Below are positions 6,924 through 14,247 of a DNA stretch of 39,920 nt, piece by piece. A program made the translations under genes and the position numbers. The stretch lies in IMG/VR virus record IMGVR_UViG_3300048547_000321, positions 1 to 39,920 of that record, one strand, 5' to 3'. The DNA comes from a virus. Under the pieces are notes generated by a model. It did no database searches. It was not told the DNA's origin and worked only from the letters and a program-made list of their open reading frames with translations. Within the stretch, counting starts at the first letter, position 1, and every line of letters begins with the position of its first letter.

Positions 6924-7304
6924 TTAGATTGCTTTAGTTCCGTAGGTTTTAGTCCAGCCGATTGAGTCGCAATACCACTCCTCAAGAGTGTAGTCAAAGA
7001 CAGGGCAGATCACATGTTTTACCGCCACCTTATCGCCAACAGACATTGAGAAAAAGTTGATGTCATGATTCTTGCATGAGCAAAGACCAATCTTATATTC
7101 GTTATTCAAGTACTCTTGAAGTGGAGTGTGGATTTCAGTAGGAGCGTTAGTAGCTACGAACAGCTCTTCAGCGATTTCCTCACCAGTCATATTGAGTAAC
7201 TCCTTATGGTCAGTTTCAAAGGTCATCAAGACTTCGTAGTCTGAATCGATTGGTTCGCATCTGCGATTAGTAGGGCGAGTGATTTGGATTTTAACGTAGT
7301 TCAT
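6924..7304 (-). CDS. Hypothetical early protein (126 aa)
   Basis: I do not recognise this 126-aa protein. It has an acidic middle (TGEEIAEELFVATNAP) and several Cys (LCSCKNHD, VICPVF, WYCDSIGW) that do not form an obvious zinc site. The start is set by the repeated leader CTACTAACCTACTAAAAAATACTACTATG-type context and a promoter at 7346-7374 behind phased A-tracts. It is the first gene of its own unit, followed by the hairpin at 6889-6913. Confidence 0.6.
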   Translation of the reverse strand: MNYVKIQITRPTNRRCEPIDSDYEVLMTFETDHKELLNMTGEEIAEELFVATNAPTEIHTPLQEYLNNEYKIGLCSCKNHDINFFSMSVGDKVAVKHVICPVFDYTLEEWYCDSIGWTKTYGTKAI

Positions 7305-7345
7305 AGTAGTATTTTTTAGTAGGTTAGTAGGTTGGAATTAAGAGT

Positions 7346-7374
7346 AGTGTGGGCTATGAATTAACGAATAGCAA
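7346..7374 (-). promoter_or_regulatory. Early promoter with upstream phased A-tracts (unit of the 126-aa gene)
   Basis: On the minus strand TTGCTA (7374-7369) and CACACT (7351-7346) are separated by 17 bases. Just upstream, 7385-7410 carries A-runs alternating with GTTT every 9-10 bases, which is typical of bent DNA or an UP element. The same layout recurs at 7919-7947 and 8548-8576. The -10 here is the weakest of the set. Confidence 0.55.
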
Positions 7375-7415
7375 GCGCATTAGAAACTTTTTTTAAACTT
7401 TTTTTTGAATCATGT

Positions 7416-7661
7416 TTAGTGAATAAAAGGGACATTGCAAGGAGGCTCATCCACGAGCCTATCTATAGCTTCAGATATAGCCTCACATCTCCACTCAGCA
7501 ACCTGCTGACCATAGCCTGTTACTTGAGAGGACGTTTCACCATTCTCGAAACTGCATTCGTCATTTGCGATAACTGCGATATAACAGTCATCTTTATCAT
7601 CGACAACGACACAGTTGAGCCTCTTAGCTAATCGTTTAAGTTCAGCGATTCTGGTTTTCAT
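7416..7661 (-). CDS. Small hypothetical early protein (81 aa)
   Basis: The start at 7661 (MKTRIAELKRLAKRL) is chosen because the ATG directly follows the leader CTACTAACCTACTAAATACTACTACT. A longer reading would translate the leader and overlap the next gene. The 81-aa product has a basic N-terminal helix, then VVDDKDDCYIAVIAND and a C-terminal AISEAIDRLVDEPP helix. No family is recognised. It shares a promoter with the 59-aa gene upstream. Confidence 0.55.
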   Translation of the reverse strand: MKTRIAELKRLAKRLNCVVVDDKDDCYIAVIANDECSFENGETSSQVTGYGQQVAEWRCEAISEAIDRLVDEPPCNVPFIH

Positions 7662-7698
7662 AGTAGTAGTATTTAGTAGGTTAGTAGTTGAGTATAAA

Positions 7699-7878
7699 TT
7701 ACCATGCGAAACGAACAAGTTTGCAACTTGCGATTTCGCGACAAATTTTAGCACCATGTCCAGTTCCGATTCTGTCACCATCAACAAAGTAAGCAGCACC
7801 TACTTTAGTTACATTGCTTCCAGAGCGAATAGCTTTGCGGATTTCAGAGAGAGAAGATTTGATGCTTAGGTTTTTCAT
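7699..7878 (-). CDS. Small basic early protein (59 aa)
   Basis: The start at 7878 (MKNLSIKSSLSEIRKAIRSG) follows the leader motif ending AATAATACTACT. Starting further upstream would run through the promoter region. The 59-aa protein is basic, with an N-terminal amphipathic helix, a VGAAYFVDGDRIG turn and GHGAKICREIASCK. No family is recognised. It is the first gene behind the promoter at 7919-7947. Confidence 0.55.
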   Translation of the reverse strand: MKNLSIKSSLSEIRKAIRSGSNVTKVGAAYFVDGDRIGTGHGAKICREIASCKLVRFAW

Positions 7879-7918
7879 AGTAGTATTATTTAGTAGGTTA
7901 GTAGTTGAGTGTAATAAT

Positions 7919-7947
7919 AGTATGTTTGATAAAATAACTAATAGCAA
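7919..7947 (-). promoter_or_regulatory. Early promoter with phased A-tracts (unit of the 59-aa and 81-aa genes)
   Basis: The minus strand reads TTGCTA (7947-7942), 17 bases, CATACT (7924-7919), then ATTATTACACTCAACTACTA as the likely start of the leader. A-runs alternating with GTTT and AGTT fill 7951-7980. The terminator of the previous unit (7984-8006) lies immediately upstream, so this is a clean unit boundary. Confidence 0.65.
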
Positions 7948-7983
7948 GCGTTTTTGTAACTATTTTTAAACTTTTTTTGAAAT

Positions 7984-8006
7984 AAAAAAAGGGAGCTTTC
8001 GCTCCC
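7984..8006 (-). terminator. Rho-independent terminator after the 122-aa gene
   Basis: On the minus strand GGGAGC and GCTCCC pair around a GAAA tetraloop, followed by seven T residues. The stem starts nine bases after the stop codon at 8015-8017. T residues on the other strand (8011-8016) would let it work in both directions. Confidence 0.9.
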
Positions 8007-8014
8007 CCAGTTTT

Positions 8015-8383
8015 TTAGGCGATATCTTTTTCGTATCTTTCACGACCATAAACTTGATCGATCCAAACTTGAAGCCCAAGGTCAGTATGTCCGATTAGAG
8101 TTTTGATAATTATCTTATTGCTCCGACCTCCAAAGTCATCAGCCTGAACCTTATCATCCCATTGGGTTAATAGCCCTTTTTGCACCAAGCTAGAGCAGAC
8201 TCCTGATAACTTTTTACCCTTAGGTAGCTTCATGCCATCAAGCAGATAGCAATGTTTTATATGATCTGACCAAGTGTAGCATTCATAATGAACCGTAGGG
8301 ATACTTTGACCGCATCCATACCAGTTTTGAGCAATAGCTTGTAGGACAGAAGCCTCATCAGTAGTAATATTTATATTTTCCAT
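8015..8383 (-). CDS. Hypothetical early protein (122 aa), possibly winged-helix
   Basis: This 122-aa protein has an alternating helix-strand pattern. ITTDEASVLQAIAQNW and KKLSGVCSSLVQKGLL, followed by strands near DFGGRSNKIIIKTLIG, resemble a winged-helix layout. I cannot assign a family. The start has the leader CCTACTAAAAACTACTACTATG. It follows the 32-aa membrane protein gene by 19 bases and ends at a strong terminator. Confidence 0.55.
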   Translation of the reverse strand: MENINITTDEASVLQAIAQNWYGCGQSIPTVHYECYTWSDHIKHCYLLDGMKLPKGKKLSGVCSSLVQKGLLTQWDDKVQADDFGGRSNKIIIKTLIGHTDLGLQVWIDQVYGRERYEKDIA

Positions 8384-8402
8384 AGTAGTAGTTTTTAGTA
8401 GG

Positions 8403-8501
8403 TTAGATTGCTTCGATGATACGAAGGATAGAAGGAATTGAGATAACGATTGCGAATAGTAGTGCGTAGCTACGTGTTAGTTTTTCGAGGATAGTAGTCA
8501 T
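8403..8501 (-). CDS. Very small membrane protein (32 aa)
   Basis: The 99-base reading frame starts MTTILEKLTRSYALLFAIVI and ends RIIEAI. Residues about 12-27 (YALLFAIVISIPSILR) form one membrane segment with a basic edge. It has the full early context: promoter at 8548-8576, phased A-tracts, and the leader ending CTACTACTACTATC before the ATG. It is the first gene of its unit. This context makes it a credible gene despite its size. The role is unknown; membrane-active early toxins and superinfection proteins can look like this. Confidence 0.6.
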   Translation of the reverse strand: MTTILEKLTRSYALLFAIVISIPSILRIIEAI

Positions 8502-8547
8502 GATAGTAGTAGTAGTTTTTAGTAGGTTAGTAGTTGAGTGTAATAAT

Positions 8548-8576
8548 AGTTTGCCTGCCTGAATTACTAATAGCAA
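8548..8576 (-). promoter_or_regulatory. Early promoter with phased A-tracts (unit of the 32-aa and 122-aa genes)
   Basis: The minus strand carries TTGCTA (8576-8571), 17 bases, CAAACT (8553-8548), then ATTATTACACTCAACTACTA, identical to the start of the leader at the 7919 promoter. A-runs with GTTT fill 8580-8607, and the terminator at 8613-8640 lies just upstream. Confidence 0.6.
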
Positions 8577-8612
8577 CTCTTTTATAAACTTTTTATAAAC
8601 TTTTTATTAAAT

Positions 8613-8640
8613 AAAAAAGCCCCACTTGTTAAGGTGAGGC
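8613..8640 (-). terminator. Rho-independent terminator after the 151-aa gene
   Basis: On the minus strand GCCTCAC and GTGGGGC pair (one G-U) around an eight-base loop and are followed by six T residues. It begins seven bases after the stop codon at 8648. The stem resembles the terminator after the capsid gene at 24822-24858. Confidence 0.85.
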
Positions 8641-8647
8641 TTTTGAT

Positions 8648-9103
8648 TTATGATTTGGCGTAGTAGCCGTAAACCATTTTGTGAGTAGAGTCCCAAGTAT
8701 CATATACTTGTTTATCTATTATGGCTACGAGATGCTTTGCCATCCTACCTATGCACCTGCCACTTGGCATGTCATAGTGTCTAGCTTTACGCCCATCAAA
8801 CTTTGGAGCTGAGTGCCACTTCCATCCATGCTTTTTTAGATAAGCATCATATACTTTTTTATTAGTGCCATTCCTAGCTGACTTCACCCCTTCAAAGGAT
8901 TTGTTTAACTCAGCTATCTCATCATAGACTAACTTGTAGTCTAGTTCAAGAGCGATGGCTATGGCACGAACAACACAGTCACCTGTCTTGCCCTTATAGT
9001 ATTTGGAGCGACCTCCATCGTTTTTGAAATAGTTATGAGAAGTGATCTCATCGCTATTAGAATTGTAAGTCAGGACGGTAGTGTATACAGTAGTATTTTC
9101 CAT
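8648..9103 (-). CDS. Putative papain-like cysteine peptidase (151 aa)
   Basis: This 151-aa protein has a Cys in TGDCVVRAIAIAL (near 41-53) starting a helix, then a His in GRMAKHLVAIIDKQVYDTWDST (His near 124) with an Asp near 133-136. This Cys/His/Asp order with strands around the His is the pattern of papain-like folds and is common in uncharacterised phage proteins. It has its own promoter and ends at a terminator, so it is a one-gene unit. The substrate is unknown; host protein or peptide processing early in infection is one possibility. An inactive structural homologue is not excluded. Confidence 0.5.
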   Translation of the reverse strand: MENTTVYTTVLTYNSNSDEITSHNYFKNDGGRSKYYKGKTGDCVVRAIAIALELDYKLVYDEIAELNKSFEGVKSARNGTNKKVYDAYLKKHGWKWHSAPKFDGRKARHYDMPSGRCIGRMAKHLVAIIDKQVYDTWDSTHKMVYGYYAKS

Positions 9104-9160
9104 AGTATTTAGTAGGTTATTTCAAGGAACTAAGATAACAGGAGTGTCATCTTAAATACT

Positions 9161-9189
9161 ATTATGTCTTAGTCCTAAACTAATGTCAA
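9161..9189 (-). promoter_or_regulatory. Strong sigma70-like promoter for the 151-aa gene
   Basis: The minus strand has a perfect TTGACA (9189-9184), a 17-base spacer and CATAAT (9166-9161). This is the best sigma70 consensus in the window and anchors the reading of the weaker early promoters. The leader ends ACCTACTAAATACTATG. The remainder of the gap to 9218 holds no other clear element. Confidence 0.7.
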
Positions 9190-9218
9190 ACTTATTATAA
9201 ACTATTTTCTAACTAATT

Positions 9219-9506
9219 TCAGGAAAATGTATCTTCTTCATCATCGTCATCCCAATCTATTTCTAGGTCAGAATCTATGTAATCACTATCTTCGAATTCT
9301 TTTTCCTCCTCAATTATTTCTAGAGCTTCAGAATAAAGAGCTTTTTCGACTAGAGCATTATCGGATACATGCAAGACGCTACCATCTTCATATTGAACTA
9401 CCAGAGCATAGTGTTGAAAAAACTCTGAAAGAGTGCCAGTAGTTTGTTCCAAAGCATCCTCAGTAGCCTGAGCCAAAATAAGATTTCTTTCAAAGTTATG
9501 ATCCAT
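9219..9506 (-). CDS. Small acidic hypothetical protein (95 aa)
   Basis: This 95-aa protein is very acidic, ending in SDLEIDWDDDDEEDTFS. The N-terminal half is helical (LILAQATEDALEQTTGTL). No family is recognised. It starts three bases after the metallophosphoesterase gene, so the two are probably co-transcribed. The promoter at 9161-9189 lies downstream of it and does not serve it. Confidence 0.6.
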   Translation of the reverse strand: MDHNFERNLILAQATEDALEQTTGTLSEFFQHYALVVQYEDGSVLHVSDNALVEKALYSEALEIIEEEKEFEDSDYIDSDLEIDWDDDDEEDTFS

Positions 9507-9509
9507 GCT

Positions 9510-10643
9510 TTAAGATACAGTTTTGAAATGTCTCGTAAGTAGCCCTTCAGACTTGTGATATTCAAATGCGCTTGCGCCTTTCTGCGATCCAACGAAACCT
9601 GCTCCAGCGTGCCATGCATCCGTAGCACAAAGAGCTTCGAGATACTCGACTACCAGTCCACTCTGCTCATCAATAACTACTGGAGCTATTGTTTTTTTAT
9701 GGTGAACATGACCACATTTGAGATGTCTATACTTGGTAACTCCCCATTCCTTAGCGAACTCTGCAGCGATTATTAACGCCCACTTCTGGGCAGCGATTCT
9801 ATCCCCATGCGCCCAAAGGAGAAGATTGTCACCCCAAATCATATGCTTACGAGGATTGGGAGTAGCATTGATAGTGATGTTCGAGCAGTTCGAGTAGTAA
9901 GCCTCTAGGACTTGCGCTAACCACAGTTCGGAGTGAGGTGAATGGTTACCCTCTAGAACAACGATCTCGACCTCTGGAGCTATTCTCGCAGCAATATCGA
10001 CGCATTCTCTGCAAGCAGCAATAATGTATTTTACTATTCTGTGATAACGACAGTCTACGTCTAGAGGATGACCGCTTGAGGGAGTCCTATTACTGCGATC
10101 ATCGACATGAAGCATATCGCCTCCGAACACTAGAACGCATTTGCTAGGGTTATTTGCTCGACCTGCTAGAGCTTGAGTAGCCTCGACCATGCGTTGAGAT
10201 GCGATGTCGCAGTTGTAGTCGCTATCTAGAGTTTCTTTTTCATCTGCATACATGCCTACGTGAGCATCAAACAGGTCGATTTCGAATAGAATATCTTCAC
10301 CAGTCTTTTTAGACTTCTTTAGTTTAGATACCTTAGCTTTGCCCTTAACCTGATTGCAAAGACCTTCAACGACCTCCTGCATGAGTTCTAGCGTAGGGTA
10401 TTGCCTGCGCCATTCCTGTATGACGTTACCAGCAGCGTCAAATTGCACAGTAGATTTGCCTACTGAAAGATGCGATGGGTTAGGAGCTTGTGACCTCCAA
10501 GGGACATTGCCCATTCTTTCTAATCTTTTGATTAGTTTCCTGACGGTAGATTCATCTTTACCTAGAAGTCTAGCAGCACCTCGATAAGAACCTGCGGAGA
10601 TGTAAGCCTCTACAGTTTTCTTTTGATTTGAATCTAGAGACAT
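9510..10643 (-). CDS. HTH-containing calcineurin-like metallophosphoesterase
   Basis: Residues about 1-45 form a helix-turn-helix (YRGAARLLGKDESTVRKLIKR). Residues 120-320 carry the metallophosphoesterase signature in order: DAH (126-128), GGD (174-176), GNH (232-234), a His in WAHGD (277-281) and GHVHH (311-315). All metal ligands are present, so an active phosphodiesterase or nuclease is likely. The HTH-plus-phosphoesterase build is seen in other phage proteins. It follows the holin-like gene by three bases and precedes the acidic 95-aa gene. Confidence 0.8.
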   Translation of the reverse strand: MSLDSNQKKTVEAYISAGSYRGAARLLGKDESTVRKLIKRLERMGNVPWRSQAPNPSHLSVGKSTVQFDAAGNVIQEWRRQYPTLELMQEVVEGLCNQVKGKAKVSKLKKSKKTGEDILFEIDLFDAHVGMYADEKETLDSDYNCDIASQRMVEATQALAGRANNPSKCVLVFGGDMLHVDDRSNRTPSSGHPLDVDCRYHRIVKYIIAACRECVDIAARIAPEVEIVVLEGNHSPHSELWLAQVLEAYYSNCSNITINATPNPRKHMIWGDNLLLWAHGDRIAAQKWALIIAAEFAKEWGVTKYRHLKCGHVHHKKTIAPVVIDEQSGLVVEYLEALCATDAWHAGAGFVGSQKGASAFEYHKSEGLLTRHFKTVS

Positions 10644-10646
10644 GTC

Positions 10647-11042
10647 CTATTTAACCTGCGATGAACCAAAATAGAAGCCGACGATAGCTAGAGCAGCTTG
10701 CCTTACCTCTGGAAGAATAACGTATCCGCTAATCTGATCCCATTTTACAGTTTTAAATAGTCCTAAGAATCCATTGGTTTCTCGATTAACGCTCACTCCG
10801 ATGTCAGTAAATGCTACAACAGTAGGAACGACTACGATTGCAAACAAAACTACAGATGTAATAACACGCCTCATTAGAACGCCACCTCTTGATGAGGCTT
10901 GATTTGCAGATTCATCTGCAGCTTTCTGTTTTGAAAGAGTTTGCTCAAATAGTCGAGCTTGATTTTCAGCTTGAGTAGCAATCATCTTCATTATGAAGCC
11001 ACTTACGCCACCGCCTAACATTGCTAGTAATTCTGGAGTCAT
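10647..11042 (-). CDS. Putative holin or lysis membrane protein (131 aa)
   Basis: This 131-aa protein has an N-terminal Gly-rich hydrophobic segment (8-21), an Ala/Gln-rich linker helix, a clear membrane segment at about 59-79 (VITSVVLFAIVVVPTVVAFT) and a C-terminal hydrophobic segment at about 115-127 ending FYFGSSQ. This build is common for holin-like proteins of environmental phages, in which a soluble head precedes a membrane helix and GFYFGSS. It starts two bases after the 51-aa membrane protein gene. The endolysin is 4.6 kb away. Function is inferred. Confidence 0.6.
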   Translation of the reverse strand: MTPELLAMLGGGVSGFIMKMIATQAENQARLFEQTLSKQKAADESANQASSRGGVLMRRVITSVVLFAIVVVPTVVAFTDIGVSVNRETNGFLGLFKTVKWDQISGYVILPEVRQAALAIVGFYFGSSQVK

Positions 11043-11043
11043 A

Positions 11044-11199
11044 TTATTTCTTTCGTTTATTGTGGAAGTCGAATAGAACTTTTACTTTTTCTGATAGAGC
11101 ATCAAGATTGTAGTGCATCCTAGCAAGGACAATGATTAATGTTATTATGCCAATTAGGATAGGTGTAATAGATGATATGACTTGTAAAAATTCATTCAT
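11044..11199 (-). CDS. Small membrane protein (51 aa), holin/antiholin or spanin candidate
   Basis: The frame starts MNEFLQVISSITPILIG and ends NKRKK. Residues about 7-27 are one membrane helix; the rest is an amphipathic, basic tail (LDALSEKVKVLFDF) that could form a coiled coil. The ATG overlaps the stop of the 54-aa gene as ATGA, and its own stop is one base before the holin-like ATG. This coupling supports translation. It was probably left out of simple ORF lists because of its size. Confidence 0.65.
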   Translation of the reverse strand: MNEFLQVISSITPILIGIITLIIVLARMHYNLDALSEKVKVLFDFHNKRKK

Positions 11200-11360
11200 T
11201 TTTTTCTTAGTTCCTTGATCACTTTGATCGCAGAGACGGACATGTAGATGAAAGTCACAAGACCTACGGCAAAACCTAAAATTTCATTCACGGGAGCTAA
11301 TTCAATTGTAGCAATAAAGCCACCTGTTCCAATTGTTGATCTGTATATAATATCGCTCAT
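11196..11360 (-). CDS. Small membrane protein (54 aa), holin candidate
   Basis: The frame starts MSDIIYRSTIGTGGFIATIE and ends ELRKK. Residues about 28-46 (LGFAVGLVTFIYMSVSAIK) form one membrane helix with a basic C-terminus, and 12-20 are weakly hydrophobic. It begins one base after the fibre stop and overlaps the next small gene by four bases. Together with the next two genes it forms a three-gene membrane-protein block right after the tail genes, a common place for lysis functions. Confidence 0.65.
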   Translation of the reverse strand: MSDIIYRSTIGTGGFIATIELAPVNEILGFAVGLVTFIYMSVSAIKVIKELRKK

Positions 11361-11361
11361 T

Positions 11362-14226
11362 TTAATTTAAGTCATCCCAAGATGATCCATTGTATCCTTT
11401 AAATTTTTTAACTCCATTGGCAGAATCAAATATGATCATGCCCTCTTGAGGATTAGAAGGATAGGGAGTTCCATCGAACGATCCGACTTGAGTGTAGCCT
11501 CCATCTGCAACCTTAGCATTTTTCATTTCTGTTAGATCAGACTCTAGCTTGATATAACCATTATCTTTATCTACGACTATTACATTTTCAGTAACGTCAT
11601 TTTGATTTGTATGCGTTATTTTGAATTGACCGAAATCAGCATCGTTATATGCCTCCCCAGCCATTCCGAATTGGAATGTCGGAGCGTTTTGATTTGAGTG
11701 TTTAAAATGCAACCCGTGATCTTCATTTCTAGAGTCTACAAAAGTGAGTTTTTTCTCAGCAGCAATATTAGTGTCGCTGAATAACTTTATTAATTCAGTT
11801 TCTTTATTTTCTCTATTATATCCAATATCTATATTAGTAGCATCTATTCTGATAGTGTTATTGCCTAAGAATTTTATTTGCCCTTTTTCAGCACCCCCAG
11901 AATATTGTTGAAGTAGAATGTTATTTGAACTCTGACCTTCGTAGCGTATGGAAAGTTCATCGTTACCAGAAGTTGATTTTTGAATTCTTACTGCTCCATC
12001 CCTAAAGAAAGTATTTTTCTTCGCAACTGCGCCAACGAATTGATGCTCGTATTTATTAGCTGATGGTGAAAATATGCGATAAACATTTGCAAATTTAATA
12101 AGGAATGAAATTTCATTATCACCTGAGAAGCCAAATCTAGTTCCTTGATCTCCGACGTTACTGCTATTATGTTTTATATAAACATCTAGATCAAGATCAC
12201 TACCACTTTGAATATTGACATCTCCAACGACATTTCCAGAAATTGCAAGATCGCCAGAAACATCAAAATCGTTAGCAACTTCAAGATAATCAGTGTGAAT
12301 TTTACCAGCAACATCTAACTCGCAATTAGGATTTTTTAAGATGCCAACTTTTGCATCAGTTCCAGTAAATCGCATCGCATTAGCAGCAGTAAACACAAAG
12401 CACGCTTGACCATTTATTGCATCAGCTAAATATCTTTCAGTAGCTTCAAAACTAACTGCATGTTTTCCTGCAACTATTATGTGCTGACCATCTTGCACCC
12501 AATCAGTTCCAAGAAGTATTTCTCCATCATTATCAAGAATTACACTACCACCATTAGTAAATTCTACTTCTCCACCTCCTGTAATCTCTATTCCTCCATC
12601 TTCTAAAACTAAACCGCCATTTTTAATTGTTATTTCGTCATTCGCTTCCGTTTCTGAATGGATTTTTAAAAAGGTATTAGAACTAGGATCACCGATTTCA
12701 ACATCCTTAGAAACAGTTAAATCATTACTAACTTCGGCATTCAACATCGTTGCCTTGCCATCAGTTTCTGAACTTGCATCTACTCCAAATATTAGCGTGT
12801 TACTGGCATCAACCCTTTCGACTTTTACGGCATCTGATTTGACAGTTCCCAATATAAGTTGAGCTTGATTATTGTCAAAATCAATACTTCCAGTCTCACC
12901 ATTGATTTTTCCATTCTCTATATAAACATCACCATCTATATCTAGAACACCATTAACACCAGATTTTGCTATTCCAACAGTTCCAGTAAAATCTGGATCG
13001 GCAAGTGGAGCTTTGTTGGCTACATCTGATAGAGTATTTTGAGTTGCTGTATCGAGTCCTACTGTAATAGTTCCAGATGTTGTTACTGGACTTCCACTAG
13101 CAGTTATTCCTGTTCCACCTGATACTGATACTGATGTGACCGATCCAAGTGATCCTGAATTAGAATCTATCCAAGCAGATGTATCTTCATCCCAGACCCA
13201 AAAAGTGTCAGTAGCTCCTACTATAGCATAAAACCCTTCTTCACCTGAAGGATAAGCCGTAGCTAATTCAGAGGAAGTGGCAAAGTATCCTTTGTTTTCA
13301 GCAGCGCGATTGACTTGCCAAGTTGCATTTCCATCTGCATCTGAAGTTAAAACATATCCAGCAGAAGCTCCAGTCGAGAGGTCGAAACCACCTACGGAAA
13401 GATTACCTATTATTGCAGGATCAGGAAATGAGTTTAAAAATGTAGCAGCTTCAGCAGGGATGCCTGAAGGTGAAGGAATTACTCCACTTATAGATTGCCC
13501 TATTACTTGAGAATTTATAGTTATAGGACTTTGGAAAATAGTTTGCAGGTTTCCATTAGAATCTTCGATTTCTAGTTCGATTGTTGAAATAGCAGATGCA
13601 CTATTGTCTAGCAAATCGTAAATACCCTGAGTTCCTAAATTTAAAGACCCTCTTATTCCTTTTTCATCGGTAACAATTTCGATGTCTGTCCATGTATCTA
13701 CTAGTGCTATGGGATTTTCATACAATCTGACGAGCCATTGCTCTTTAGTATTACTATCTCCAGTAGTGAGTCTTTGAATATTAACTGTAGATGCAGGACT
13801 TAATGTCGATGAGTCTATAGTTGGAAAATCGCAGCTTCCATTAGAACCGAAATCTATAATATATACGAAAGGAGCGATTTCTGTTCCTGTAACTGGACTA
13901 GGAACAGTAGGAGCATTTGTATTTATAGCATCTGCAAAATCTTGAGCAGTTGCATCAAAATTTAGAGTTACATTGCTAGTTCCACCATAATCTATTTTAT
14001 ATGTGCCACCAGTAGGCTTGGCATTGGGAGCTCCTAAAGCTATTTTTACATTACTATAGTCTTGTATATCTAAAAGTCCATCACGGGAAGTTAAATATAA
14101 ATCAATAGAAATTTTATCTCCAGCGACTAATTGAGGAGCTACTTTTTGATTTAAATTACTAGATGAAAAAACTAGCCCCGAAGCTAGTGTATTTCTGTCG
14201 ATGTTTGCAAATAATTGTAGAGCCAT
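11362..14226 (-). CDS. Long tail fibre / receptor-binding protein (954 aa)
   Basis: This 954-aa protein has typical fibre composition: Ser/Thr/Gly/Asn-rich, repeated beta-like strands and few Cys. Residues about 290-300 have the AGYVLTSDADGNATWQ motif and 365-395 have VTSVSVSGGTGITASGSP, both typical of phage fibre shafts. Residues 400-700 repeat short patterns with GDV, GGG and DLDVSGDLAISGN, suggesting a beta-helical shaft. The C-terminus (FKGYNGSSWDDLN) is a common fibre end. It lies after the 4,6-dehydratase gene and before the lysis-like block. No fibre chaperone is visible. Confidence 0.75.
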   Translation of the reverse strand: MALQLFANIDRNTLASGLVFSSSNLNQKVAPQLVAGDKISIDLYLTSRDGLLDIQDYSNVKIALGAPNAKPTGGTYKIDYGGTSNVTLNFDATAQDFADAINTNAPTVPSPVTGTEIAPFVYIIDFGSNGSCDFPTIDSSTLSPASTVNIQRLTTGDSNTKEQWLVRLYENPIALVDTWTDIEIVTDEKGIRGSLNLGTQGIYDLLDNSASAISTIELEIEDSNGNLQTIFQSPITINSQVIGQSISGVIPSPSGIPAEAATFLNSFPDPAIIGNLSVGGFDLSTGASAGYVLTSDADGNATWQVNRAAENKGYFATSSELATAYPSGEEGFYAIVGATDTFWVWDEDTSAWIDSNSGSLGSVTSVSVSGGTGITASGSPVTTSGTITVGLDTATQNTLSDVANKAPLADPDFTGTVGIAKSGVNGVLDIDGDVYIENGKINGETGSIDFDNNQAQLILGTVKSDAVKVERVDASNTLIFGVDASSETDGKATMLNAEVSNDLTVSKDVEIGDPSSNTFLKIHSETEANDEITIKNGGLVLEDGGIEITGGGEVEFTNGGSVILDNDGEILLGTDWVQDGQHIIVAGKHAVSFEATERYLADAINGQACFVFTAANAMRFTGTDAKVGILKNPNCELDVAGKIHTDYLEVANDFDVSGDLAISGNVVGDVNIQSGSDLDLDVYIKHNSSNVGDQGTRFGFSGDNEISFLIKFANVYRIFSPSANKYEHQFVGAVAKKNTFFRDGAVRIQKSTSGNDELSIRYEGQSSNNILLQQYSGGAEKGQIKFLGNNTIRIDATNIDIGYNRENKETELIKLFSDTNIAAEKKLTFVDSRNEDHGLHFKHSNQNAPTFQFGMAGEAYNDADFGQFKITHTNQNDVTENVIVVDKDNGYIKLESDLTEMKNAKVADGGYTQVGSFDGTPYPSNPQEGMIIFDSANGVKKFKGYNGSSWDDLN

Positions 14227-14247
14227 TAAAAACGATGTTTATGTCAA

